Assembly: GCF_900698985.1 (NCBI RefSeq)
Contig: NZ_LR217730.1
Location: 124,001-188,000 of the forward strand
DNA from: Erwinia_E haradaeae_B
GTDB lineage: Bacteria; Pseudomonadota; Gammaproteobacteria; Enterobacterales; Enterobacteriaceae
Reading direction: 5' to 3'
Length of the DNA: 64,000 nt
Shown here: in pieces, positions 17,994-27,359 of the stretch
Numbering within the stretch: the stretch's first letter is position 1
How the letters are laid out: each line of letters starts with the position of its first letter
Notes under the pieces: generated by a model
Seen by the model: only the letters and a program-made list of their open reading frames with translations
What the model was told of the DNA's origin: nothing
The model's database searches: none
Program-made: the position numbers and the translations under genes

Positions 17994-18503
17994 ATGTCTG
18001 TTCTAAAGGTATTGCATTTTCCTAACGAGCGTTTACGCATAATCGCTCAACCTGTGTTAAAAATAGATATTCGCACTCAAAGTATTATTGATGATATGTT
18101 TGATACGATGTATTCTGAGGAAGGTATCGGATTAGCAGCGACACAAGTTGATATTCATCAATGTATTATTGTTATAGATATTTCAAAAACTCAGAATACA
18201 GGTTTGGTATTAATTAATCCTATTATATTAAATAAGAGTGACAATATAATAACAGAAGAGGGGTGCTTATCTATTCCTAAACAGAGAGCATTAGTTCCTC
18301 GTGCAGAGAAGGTGAAGGTAAAAGCGATAGATCGTCATGGTGTGTACTATGAACTGGAATCAGATGGTCTTTTATCTATTTGCATTCAACATGAAATAGA
18401 CCATCTTTTTGGAAAACTTTTTATTGATTATCTGTCACCAATGAAGCGACAACGTATCCGTCAGAAATTGCAAAAATTTTATCGTCAGCAATATCATTAT
18501 TAA
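17994..18503 (+). CDS. def: peptide deformylase
   Basis: Metalloenzyme that removes the formyl group from nascent protein N-termini. The product is 169 residues, the E. coli length. All three motifs are present: GIGLAATQV near residue 43, EGCLS near 88 with the metal-binding cysteine, and HEIDHL near 132 with the two histidines and catalytic glutamate. The Shine-Dalgarno is weak. fmt starts 23 bases downstream, the ancestral def-fmt operon. The third E. coli gene of the operon, rsmB, is absent after fmt. Confidence 0.97.
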   Translation: MSVLKVLHFPNERLRIIAQPVLKIDIRTQSIIDDMFDTMYSEEGIGLAATQVDIHQCIIVIDISKTQNTGLVLINPIILNKSDNIITEEGCLSIPKQRALVPRAEKVKVKAIDRHGVYYELESDGLLSICIQHEIDHLFGKLFIDYLSPMKRQRIRQKLQKFYRQQYHY

Positions 18504-18526
18504 CTGAGAGGTATTAAGGTGAGTAT

Positions 18527-19474
18527 GTGTCTCATTCTTTAAAGATTATTTTTGCTGGTACTTCAGAGTTTGCCAAATATCATTTAAACGCGTTGCTTTT
18601 GTCTCATTATAAAGTAGTATCAGTTATAACTCAACCAGATCGGCCGGCTGGTAGAGGCCAGAAAAATAGCGCGAGCCCAGTTAAAAAATTAGCTGAAGAA
18701 AGTCGAATACCTATCCTTCAGCCAGAATCATTAAATTCTCAAGCTGAGCAGGATATAATATCGGAATTCAATGCTGATATTATAATAGTTGTTGCGTATG
18801 GATTAATGTTTCCTCAAGAAATTTTAAAAATTCCACGCCTTGGTTGTATTAATGTACACGCTTCTTTATTACCCAGATGGCGAGGAGCAGCGCCAATTCA
18901 GCGTGCTTTATGTGCCGGAGATTCTGAGACTGGGGTGAGCATTATCAAGATGGATTCTAGATTAGATACTGGGGATATTTTGCATAGAGAATCATGTCCT
19001 ATTCACTTTTCTGACACAACTGCCACATTATACAATAAATTAGCTAATCTTGGTTCAGTGAGTTTATTGACTACTCTTACAAAGTTGGAGAATAATACAT
19101 ATAACCTACAAACACAAGGTAAAACACAAGATAGCTATGCATATAAACTTACTAAAACAGAAGCTCGTCTTAATTGGTCGTTATCTGCTGTACAATTAGA
19201 GCGTTATATTCGTGCTTTTAATCCTTGGCCTGTAAGTTATTTTATGATTGATGATCAATGTATTAAAGTTTGGAAAGCGTCTGTGCTACCTAGTGTGAAT
19301 GATAGAAGACCTGGAGAAATTATAAAAGCAGAAAAAGAAGGTATTCAGATTTTTACCGCAGATGGTATCCTCAATATACAGGAATTACAACTTGCTGGGA
19401 AAAATAAAATAACAGCGCAAGCGCTGCTTAATTCTAATCCTTCGTGGTGCACCATAGGGAAGCTTCTTTCTTGA
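18527..19474 (+). CDS. fmt: methionyl-tRNA formyltransferase (GTG start)
   Basis: Formylates Met-tRNA(fMet) using 10-formyltetrahydrofolate, pairing with Def. The product is 315 residues, the E. coli length. The N-terminal formyltransferase domain has the signature VHASLLPRWRGAAPIQ near 107-122, and GDT and the QPDRPAGRG loop near 36 are present. The C-terminal tRNA-binding domain begins near 205. I accept GTG 18527 because AAGGTGAG precedes it and MSHSLKIIFAGT aligns exactly with the E. coli N-terminus; ATG 18525 is in another frame. Confidence 0.97.
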   Translation: MSHSLKIIFAGTSEFAKYHLNALLLSHYKVVSVITQPDRPAGRGQKNSASPVKKLAEESRIPILQPESLNSQAEQDIISEFNADIIIVVAYGLMFPQEILKIPRLGCINVHASLLPRWRGAAPIQRALCAGDSETGVSIIKMDSRLDTGDILHRESCPIHFSDTTATLYNKLANLGSVSLLTTLTKLENNTYNLQTQGKTQDSYAYKLTKTEARLNWSLSAVQLERYIRAFNPWPVSYFMIDDQCIKVWKASVLPSVNDRRPGEIIKAEKEGIQIFTADGILNIQELQLAGKNKITAQALLNSNPSWCTIGKLLS

Positions 19475-20129
19475 AGGTGCTTATTTTATTTTTTTTATTA
19501 ATATTTTTAAAAAAATTATGGTACTTTTAAATTGCTTTTTTTAATGTTTAATAATTTTTATATTATATTTTATAGAATAAAACAGAAAACCAATAGCATC
19601 ACCATCCTCGAAGAATGTATAGTATTATGGAATAGATATTTCTCATCTTATCTCTGTTTTTGTCTTTGAAATTAGGATGATACGCATTATATATACAGAC
19701 TTGTGAGAAAAAATATGGATATGTCGTATATATTGTTAGTTAGTATTGCAACTTAATTTGTGAGTTCTTTTGTGATTTTTTTTGGTTTTGTATGATATAC
19801 AACATCAAAATTATACAGATCGTATGTTTTTGGTAAGTAAGGAAGTAATGACAAACTCTGTAAATTGCTTCTGAGCTATCTTTTATTAGTTTCATGTATT
19901 CATGTGTTTATTACTGAGAACGTTTAGTGTAGATTATATAAAATTTGGCATTATTCTATCTTTAGTAAAGTTTATCGAAAATAACTAAAAGCACTTAAAC
20001 AAGACAGTAATATTCTTATATTGATTTTATAATTTAAATTTTATTACATAATATATGTATGTTATGTAAGAATATATATAAAAATTATGCATGAGAGCTT
20101 ATTCGTGCTAACAAGGTCCTCTAATCATC
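19475..20129. other. spacer between convergent fmt and lysP
   Basis: About 655 AT-rich bases between two genes transcribed toward each other. Nothing resembling rsmB or trkA, the usual E. coli genes after fmt, is visible. No clear terminator was found. Confidence 0.5.
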
Positions 20130-21584
20130 TTAGTGATCTGGTTTTGGAAAACTCATCTCACTGTATTTTACAAAATGACTTTTATATTTTATTTTAAATC
20201 CCATCCATAAACACAGGAATAAAGGAATTCCTATGTAGGTTGCTATTACCTCGTTCCAGTTAAAAAAATCAGCAAAAAATGCTTGATAGTTTTGCCCAAG
20301 CGTTATAACTAAACAGATAATAAAAGCAAATATAGGTCCAATTGGGAAATATTTAGCACGATACGGTAATTTATCTAGATTATGACCTTGTGATATATAT
20401 CCTTTTCGAAAACGGTAATGGCTAATTGCAATACCTAGCCAAGCGATTAATCCTGTAACCCCCGAGGCATTTAACAACCATAGATAGATGCTAGTTTTAC
20501 TGTATACTACAGTCAAAAAACAAAGTCCTGCGACCAAAGTAGTAGCATATAATGCAGCACGAGGTATTCCTTTCTTAGATGTATTTGCAAAAATTCGTGG
20601 TGCTTTCCCATCAACCGCCAAAGAAAATAACATACGTGTAGCTGAGTACATGCCTGAGTTACCTGATGATAATACTGCAGTTAAGATTACAACATTCATC
20701 AAGGTGGCTGCTGATAAAAGCCCAGCATGTTGAAAAACTAGTGTAAATGGACTAATACTAACATCTTGAACGCTAGTTCTCAGAAGATTGGGATCAGTAT
20801 ACGGAATTATAATGCTAATAACAACTATTGCAAGAACATAGAATAATAAAATGCGCCAAAATACCTGACGTACTGCTTTTGGAATACTTTTTTGAGGATT
20901 GACTGATTCACCAGCGGCGATACCGATAAGCTCAGTTCCTTGAAATGAAAAACCTACAATCATTGCCACACTAATAATTGAAGAAAAACCACCTACAAAA
21001 GGGGCATCACCAATCGTCCAATTTTTCCATACTGTATTAGAAGAATAATATAGCATATAAAAAGTTATTAAAATCCCGATGATTACGAATATAATAACTG
21101 TAATTACCTTAATAAGTGATAACCAGTATTCAGCTGTGCTAAAATTTTTTACTGAAATATTATTAAGCAGAAAAATAACCCCTAAAAATAGAGCACTCCA
21201 AACCCATCCAGGTGTATCCGGAAACCACCAGCTCATGATGAGTTGTGCTGCCACCAGATCTACTGCTATAGTTATAGCCCAATTATACCAATAGTTCCAT
21301 CCTAGCGCAAACCCAAAACCTTCTTCAACATACCTAGAGCCATAGGTAGAGAAGGATCCAGAAACTGGCATAAAGGAAGCTAATTCACCAAGACTAGTCA
21401 TTAAAAAATAAACCATAAGACCGATGAGTGCGTATGCAATTAGAGCTCCGCCTGGGCCAGCTTTAGCAACGGTCGCTCCAGAAGCGACAAACAGACCGGT
21501 GCCAATGGAGCCACCTATAGCCATCATCATTAAATTACGCGTTTTGAGTTCTCTTCTTAAACCAGTGTGGTGTATTTTTTTCAT
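20130..21584 (-). CDS. lysP: lysine-specific permease (APC superfamily)
   Basis: Inner-membrane proton-coupled lysine transporter of the amino acid-polyamine-organocation superfamily. About 484 residues with roughly twelve hydrophobic segments. The family helix-1 motif GGSIGTGLFVASGA is near residues 23-36, and FSFQGTELIGIAAGES marks helix 6. The sequence follows E. coli LysP closely from LRRELKTRN to the C-terminal YSEMSFP. I chose ATG 21584; the TTG at 21620 would add 12 residues without family support. The Shine-Dalgarno is poor. In E. coli LysP also serves as co-sensor for CadC; no CadC is encoded here. The transport direction in the symbiosis is unknown. Confidence 0.94.
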   Translation of the reverse strand: MKKIHHTGLRRELKTRNLMMMAIGGSIGTGLFVASGATVAKAGPGGALIAYALIGLMVYFLMTSLGELASFMPVSGSFSTYGSRYVEEGFGFALGWNYWYNWAITIAVDLVAAQLIMSWWFPDTPGWVWSALFLGVIFLLNNISVKNFSTAEYWLSLIKVITVIIFVIIGILITFYMLYYSSNTVWKNWTIGDAPFVGGFSSIISVAMIVGFSFQGTELIGIAAGESVNPQKSIPKAVRQVFWRILLFYVLAIVVISIIIPYTDPNLLRTSVQDVSISPFTLVFQHAGLLSAATLMNVVILTAVLSSGNSGMYSATRMLFSLAVDGKAPRIFANTSKKGIPRAALYATTLVAGLCFLTVVYSKTSIYLWLLNASGVTGLIAWLGIAISHYRFRKGYISQGHNLDKLPYRAKYFPIGPIFAFIICLVITLGQNYQAFFADFFNWNEVIATYIGIPLFLCLWMGFKIKYKSHFVKYSEMSFPKPDH

Positions 21585-22234
21585 GGTATTATATTTTAAT
21601 AATTTATAATGGTAGGGCAATAAATAAACATTAGATAAAAGCTGTCATTAGAAAAATGCTTAATAAATTATATTTTCAGTATAATTTATATTATATAGTA
21701 TAATTAATAAAAGCTGAACATGACGATAGCATTCTTTTATACTTTAATCAGTACGTAATTTTACAAATGTAATAAATTTTAAAAATTTTTTATTTAGTTT
21801 AGGGAAAAATTTATATTTATGTGATTATTATGAGAATCTAAGCAATCTATGGATATAGATTGTATTTATAACATTCTCATTCTAGCAGTTATGCAACTAT
21901 AAATACATAATAATTACTGCGTATACAGCGTTTACTAAATGATTTTTGTTATCTACTAAAACCTTACAAAAGACACAGGATTGGTTAAGAGATAATATCT
22001 TATGACTGTATAACTTTAAGGGTAATTCATGATCTATAAGGTTGGTTCTAGTGATTAATAAAAAAAGCTTCTTTAAAAATATTACTCTTTTCTAATAAGT
22101 GGCGTGATTTTTATTTCATGCATAATAATATTAATTAGGATATATAAAGCATATTTATATATAGATGCAGTATTGAGTATGTAAAAAGAGCAATATTAGC
22201 GTGAATTGTATACTAATAAAGTAAAGAAATATTT
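21585..22234. other. AT-rich spacer between lysP and the porin gene
   Basis: About 650 bases with no gene or RNA visible, up to the porin terminator. It includes the lysP promoter region on the minus strand. Confidence 0.5.
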
Positions 22235-22277
22235 TTTATAAAAACCATTAATAAACGGAGCTATTGCCCCGTTTATT
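22235..22277 (-). terminator. intrinsic terminator of the porin gene
   Basis: On the minus strand AATAAACGG (22277-22269) pairs perfectly with CCGTTTATT (22258-22250) around a ten-base loop, followed by AATGGTTTTTATA. It lies about 55 bases after the porin stop. This is the clearest factor-independent terminator in the window. Confidence 0.75.
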
Positions 22278-22331
22278 ACTATGCGTTTAAATAATAAATA
22301 GTAGATAATAGAAAGTGGCAAGGGATAAAAA

Positions 22332-23435
22332 TTAAAACTTGTATATTAACCCAAGGCCAATAGTATTTTTAGTGGAGATACCTGCGTTACCAGTGAAATA
22401 ATTTTTTTCTAATAGGTTAATTTTATAATCAATATAAGTCAACAAGTTAGTATTAAACTTATAATAAGTTCCTACATCAACATATTTATAGAGCTCTTTA
22501 TGGTTAAAATGAGTAATTTGTTTACCTATTGACTGTATATACGATAAAGACGGGCGAAGACCAAAATCAAACTGATATTGAGCCACTGCTTCAAATTTCT
22601 GTTCTTTATTGACTACACCTTCGACTGATTTTGCCTCAACGTTGTTTTTAATATAAGTATTATTATGAGTTTCACCATACATTGTTGCTAAGTAAATATT
22701 ATTTGCATCATATTTAATTGCAGCAGCCCAGGTTTCAGCAATATTATGCCCTGAACCTAAGTAAGCGCTTTTTTGGTTGTCCGTGCGATTTGCAGCAGTG
22801 TAGGCTGCAGATATACCTATACCCATTGGTGTAGTATAGCTCACTGAACTACCGACGCCTCTTCCGTTTTCTGTCTTAATATCTTTTGTAGTTTTGTCTG
22901 TGTTATTTTTTCCTTGGTATTGAAGTGCAAAATCAAATCCATCAAGTAAACCAAATAGATTGCTATTTCGATACGTTACCAAATCATTAGAGCGGCCAAT
23001 CATTCCATTATTAGATTGGGGTGAGTCATTTCTACCCATTGGTAGAAAATTAGTCCATGCTAACGGGTCATGCCCTACTCCATAGTTTCTACCATAGTCT
23101 AAGGTTCCATAATCAGAAAATTTAAAACCAGCAAACCCAACATGAGGTTGAGAACCGGAATTGCTTTCTTTTTCAGATATATTATCTTGAACGTTATATT
23201 CTAACTGACCATAGCCGCTTAAAAGATCACTAATTTGTGTTTCACCTTTAAAACCAATGCGTATATAGGATTTATCACCATCATCATCAGTATTCTTGGA
23301 GCATTGATGTTTTAAATTAATTGTACCGTATAAATCAACTTTGTTACCATCTTTATTGTATATCTCTGCAGAATTAACATATCCAGAACTTAGAAGAGCT
23401 GGTATCATTACTGCAAGAATTTTGCGATGTATCAT
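22332..23435 (-). CDS. ompF: OmpF/OmpC-type general porin
   Basis: Outer-membrane trimeric 16-strand beta-barrel for passive diffusion. 367 residues. The signal peptide (about residues 1-23) ends at VNSA before EIYNKDGNKVDLYG, the canonical mature start. The barrel ends LGLIYKF with the C-terminal phenylalanine recognised by BamA. ATG 23435 is preceded by GAGG and is preferred over a longer form from 23492 that would put 19 residues before the signal peptide. asnS lies just upstream, as in E. coli, supporting OmpF over OmpC. The constriction-loop motif PEFGGD is replaced by PMGRND, and the arginine of barrel position 82 appears to be histidine, so pore electrostatics are probably altered. Confidence 0.93.
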   Translation of the reverse strand: MIHRKILAVMIPALLSSGYVNSAEIYNKDGNKVDLYGTINLKHQCSKNTDDDGDKSYIRIGFKGETQISDLLSGYGQLEYNVQDNISEKESNSGSQPHVGFAGFKFSDYGTLDYGRNYGVGHDPLAWTNFLPMGRNDSPQSNNGMIGRSNDLVTYRNSNLFGLLDGFDFALQYQGKNNTDKTTKDIKTENGRGVGSSVSYTTPMGIGISAAYTAANRTDNQKSAYLGSGHNIAETWAAAIKYDANNIYLATMYGETHNNTYIKNNVEAKSVEGVVNKEQKFEAVAQYQFDFGLRPSLSYIQSIGKQITHFNHKELYKYVDVGTYYKFNTNLLTYIDYKINLLEKNYFTGNAGISTKNTIGLGLIYKF

Positions 23436-23803
23436 TGTATGATCCTCATTGAAGTGATTATCCGGAAATTCATCACCTAAATTTTCCGACAATAATTTTT
23501 GTGTAACCTCTCAGAGAGTTTTTGTTTTTTATACTCTTTAGAGATTTTATCATTGCTAGTTAAATTAATCTAGCTTAAAAATATTACTAATCTTTTATTA
23601 CTAAAATAATTGGTGTGGTCTAATAACAGTAGCTAAAAATCTAAGTTCTCATTATAATTCAGCGTAAGTAACAAATCTTATAGAATATATAAAAGATTGT
23701 TGTATAATAATCATTATATCATAATTTTGTTATACCTAAGCTGAATACATATGAAGTATACATATATTATGCGTATGAAGTATATAGACACCACAATAAA
23801 TAC
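23436..23803. other. porin leader and promoter region
   Basis: About 370 bases between asnS and the porin, both on the minus strand. A short near-palindrome CTCTCAGAGAG lies around 23509-23519, within the presumed porin 5' untranslated region. I cannot recognise OmpR sites, and no small RNA is evident. Confidence 0.4.
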
Positions 23804-25192
23804 TCAGAAAGATACATTACGTGGTGTTCGTGGGAAAGCAATAAGATCTCTTACATTTTTTACTCCTGTAATATAGGAAGTCAATCGCTCTAAACCTAAT
23901 CCAAACCCTGCGTGTGGTACCGTTCCATAGCGACGTAAATCACGATACCACCAATAATCTTCTATCGATATACCTTTTTCTATGAGACGCATGTCTAATA
24001 TTTCAACACGCTCTTCTCTTTGTGATCCACCAATTATTTCCCCAATGCCTGGCGCTAAAATATCCATAGCGGCCACTGTTTTGCCGTCGTTATTTAAGCG
24101 CATATAAAATGCTTTAATATCTTTTGGGTAGTTTTTTACTACTACTGGAGCTTTAAAGTGTTTATCTGTTAAATAACGTTCATGTTCTGATGAGAGATCC
24201 AGCCCCCATTGTACTGGATGATCAAATTTTTGTTTAGATGATAACAAGATATTAATAGCATCAGAATAATCGATTTTGGCAAACTGAGTTAAGATACAGC
24301 TCTGCAATCGTATAATTATATTTGAATCTATTCGGCGAGAAAAGAAATCCATGTCATCAGAACGCTCTATTAGAACTTCTTGAAAAACATACTTAAGCAT
24401 AGATTCTGCAAGAATAGACACCCCTTCTAAATCAGAAAATGCTATTTCTGGTTCTATCATCCAAAACTCTGATAGATGACGGCTAGTATTAGATTGTTCT
24501 GCGCGAAAAGTAGGACCAAAGGTGTAAATTTTTGATATAGCACTAGCATAGGTCTCCCCATGTAACTGACCGGAAACAGTAAGAAAAGTTTTTTTACCAA
24601 AAAAATCCATATCGTAATTCACTTTTCCTGATTCTGTGCGAGGCAGGTTTTCTGTATCCAATGTGGAGACGCGGAACATGTCTCCAGTGCCTTCAGTATT
24701 AGATGCAGTGAGTATTGGTGTTGCAATCCAGTAAAACCCCTCTTTGTTAAAAAAACGATGTAAAGCCTGTGCTATGGAATGACGAACACGTGTCACAGCT
24801 CCAATTATATTAGTACGTGGCCTAAGGTGAGCCACCTCACGAAGATATTCCAGGCTATGATTTTTTGCTGATATTGGATAGGTATTAGGGTTATCTACCC
24901 AGCCTACGACTTTTATATTAGCGGCCTGCATTTCAAAAGTTTGACCATTGCCTGGTGATTCTATAATTTTTCCGGTTACTGATAATGAGCAACCAGTTGT
25001 GAGACGTAATACATCCGAGTGTTCTTTTTCTGCTATTACTTGAAGAGAGTGAAAGCAAGAACCGTCATATACAGAGATAAAGGAAATACCAACTTTTGAG
25101 TCTCTACGAGTCCGAACCCATCCGCATACGGTGACTGTACTGCCTGTAGTTATACATCCTTTCAGGATGTCTGCTATAGAAACTATGTGCAT
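23804..25192 (-). CDS. asnS: asparaginyl-tRNA synthetase
   Basis: Class IIb synthetase charging tRNA(Asn). The product is 462 residues (E. coli 466). An N-terminal OB-fold anticodon-binding domain (about residues 15-105, VCGWVRTRRDSK) is followed by the class II catalytic core: motif 2 lies near TFGPTFRAEQSNTSRHLSEF (about 228-247) and motif 3 near GFGLGLERLTSYITG (about 432-446). The C-terminus RDLIAFPRTPRNVSF is typical. AGGAG is six bases before the start. The adjacency to the porin gene is ancestral. Confidence 0.98.
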   Translation of the reverse strand: MHIVSIADILKGCITTGSTVTVCGWVRTRRDSKVGISFISVYDGSCFHSLQVIAEKEHSDVLRLTTGCSLSVTGKIIESPGNGQTFEMQAANIKVVGWVDNPNTYPISAKNHSLEYLREVAHLRPRTNIIGAVTRVRHSIAQALHRFFNKEGFYWIATPILTASNTEGTGDMFRVSTLDTENLPRTESGKVNYDMDFFGKKTFLTVSGQLHGETYASAISKIYTFGPTFRAEQSNTSRHLSEFWMIEPEIAFSDLEGVSILAESMLKYVFQEVLIERSDDMDFFSRRIDSNIIIRLQSCILTQFAKIDYSDAINILLSSKQKFDHPVQWGLDLSSEHERYLTDKHFKAPVVVKNYPKDIKAFYMRLNNDGKTVAAMDILAPGIGEIIGGSQREERVEILDMRLIEKGISIEDYWWYRDLRRYGTVPHAGFGLGLERLTSYITGVKNVRDLIAFPRTPRNVSF

Positions 25193-26279
25193 ATCAGTCT
25201 CCTGGTATTTATTGATATAACATGGAAAATTTTATGTATATTAAATTGCTATGTTCTATAGGTATTTTACCTGATATAATTAGTTAACACTTTAGTTAAT
25301 TATTGCATGCTACTGATCTGCCAATTGTATTTAAGACTTTAATGTTTGATATAGATTACAGAGGTATGCTAATAATCAATAATTATTTTTAATATAAATA
25401 TAATGTGTTTTCGTATAATTTTTTATTAATATACTTTTATGTATATAAAAGTATATAAGAGATAGTGGAAATGTTTTTAAATTTTCTTAATAGAATTGCT
25501 CAGGATCAAAAAAGAGAATAATAATATATTTTATTGGATTGTATGATCTTATTATATACTAATATTACCTTTATTTTATTACTTTATTTTATCTGTATAT
25601 ACAGTATTATTACAATATATAAAAAGATGCATGATTAGAAGATCTATAATATATATTATCGAGTAAAAAATATATGTTAATTTAAATAATTATTTGATTA
25701 TATGATAAAAAATCACGCTGAAAAATTCATGGAATCAATAGTATTGATTATGATAGATTTTTCGTAATACTAATTGCTAATTATTGATATAGATTATATT
25801 TTAGACATATATCTTAATATTTAATTAAAAGATAAAAAATACATCGATATAGGATAACATAGAGCGATTACCTTTTTTTATCTATCATGACCTAATGATC
25901 TAATTACGGTTTAACTTAATAGTTTTTTATATAAAAACTAAAATAATTACTAAAAGTTTTCTATTTTATTAATTTACATATAGATTCTATAGAAAAAATA
26001 CTATTATATTATAATAATAAATTTTTAAATTATACTTGCGTAATATGCTGTCTCTTAAAATAGTTTAAAAAATTTTTTTATGTTTAATATAATTATGTTT
26101 GACAATGATCAATCTGCATTTAAATTATAGGCAATTATCTATATAACTTATATCATTTCAACCTCTTATGTATAACTTTTACTTTTTATGTAGGTTTTTA
26201 TGAAAATCGATATATTAAAAATTTTTTATATTATAATACAATTTAACACGCAATTTAATTATTTTTTCTATTACTGTGT
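25193..26279. other. 1.1-kb AT-rich spacer
   Basis: Stop codons are dense in every frame, and no tRNA, repeat family or terminator is recognisable. It holds the asnS promoter on the minus strand. By ancestral order pncB would have been near asnS; no trace of it is visible. Confidence 0.5.
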
Positions 26280-27017
26280 TTAACACAAGCTTCTCTGGCG
26301 CACTACTTCATATAAACAAATACCGGTAGCTACTGAAACATTAAGAGAAGAAACGCCTCCCATCATAGGAATGTGTACTAGTTCATTGCAGCTCTCATGT
26401 GTGAGACGCCGTATACCTTTTTCTTCTGAGCCCATCACCAAAGATAATGGACCTGTTAAATTACTTTGATAAAGAGTTTGGTGAGTTTTATCAGTCGTAC
26501 CAATAATCCAAATATTTTCTCGTTTTAATAAACGCATAACCCGTGCTAAATTAGTAACATGAATGAGGGGTATATTTTCTGTAGAACCACTAGCGACTTT
26601 GCTTACTGTAGAGTTTAGTCGTGCAGAGCGATTTTTTGGTATGATTACAGCGTGCACGCCAGCTGCATCTGCGCTGCGAATGCAGGCACCAAGATTATGA
26701 GGATCTGTAATACTATCAAGAATTAAAAAAAATGGATTATTGATTTTAGCTAATAAGGCTAATAAATCATTTTCTTGATATAAAGGCTTGCATCGCACAA
26801 AAGCAACAACACCTTGATGTACACCGCCTTCCGACTTCTGATCCATTCTGTTTCGAGTTTTTTTATGAATGATAATGTTATGCATCTCTAGCAATTGCAT
26901 TAGCGTTTCTAAACGATTATCTTTGCGCCCTTGAAGAATCCAAACTTCTTTTAAGCGATGCGGAGCGCTATTAAGTATTGCTTGTACAGCATAAATACCA
27001 AAAACTATTTCATTCAT
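26280..27017 (-). CDS. rlmB: 23S rRNA (guanosine-2251-2'-O)-methyltransferase
   Basis: SpoU/TrmH-family (SPOUT) methyltransferase acting on the peptidyl-transferase P loop of 23S rRNA. The product is 245 residues (E. coli 243). An N-terminal substrate-binding domain (about 1-75) precedes the trefoil-knot domain with motif 1 (DPHNLGACIRSADAAGVHAV near 107), motif 2 (VMGSEEKGIRRL near 194) and motif 3 (SSLNVSVATGICLYE near 222). It lies downstream of rnr in the same direction, as in E. coli, but the gap has widened to 342 bases with no good Shine-Dalgarno. Confidence 0.95.
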   Translation of the reverse strand: MNEIVFGIYAVQAILNSAPHRLKEVWILQGRKDNRLETLMQLLEMHNIIIHKKTRNRMDQKSEGGVHQGVVAFVRCKPLYQENDLLALLAKINNPFFLILDSITDPHNLGACIRSADAAGVHAVIIPKNRSARLNSTVSKVASGSTENIPLIHVTNLARVMRLLKRENIWIIGTTDKTHQTLYQSNLTGPLSLVMGSEEKGIRRLTHESCNELVHIPMMGGVSSLNVSVATGICLYEVVRQRSLC

Positions 27018-27359
27018 ATTTTAGATGCTTTAAATTACAATAATGTGTCATGTCTCTAATATATTATATATTATCTTATTTTGTTATTCTACGTATAGTA
27101 TTCTTGATACCAGAGAAGTGTTATTAAAAAACTTTACTATTAAGAAATTCTTAATGTTTTTAAATATTTTTTGATTAATTATTTATTCATCATGTTTCTT
27201 TAGTATAATAATAATTATTATCTTATTCTTATCATCCATTAGGGGAATACTTGGTTTTAATTATCTTTAGAATGTTTTATTATAGTGAATATTATATAAT
27301 ATTATAAGTCAGTATATATATTTATAAATTTTTTTATATAAATTATTTTAAAATTATTT
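27018..27359. other. spacer between rnr and rlmB
   Basis: About 340 AT-rich bases. Part may correspond to the eroded 3' coding region of rnr, whose basic C-terminal tail is missing. Nothing else is recognisable. Confidence 0.4.

Noticed and set aside
17834..18040. 68-codon minus-strand frame overlapping the start of def
   Set aside because: Overlaps a certain gene and encodes an I/L/N/K-rich sequence without recognisable features.
20488..21609. Plus-strand frames opposite lysP
   Set aside because: Antisense shadows; lysP is conserved along its whole length on the other strand.
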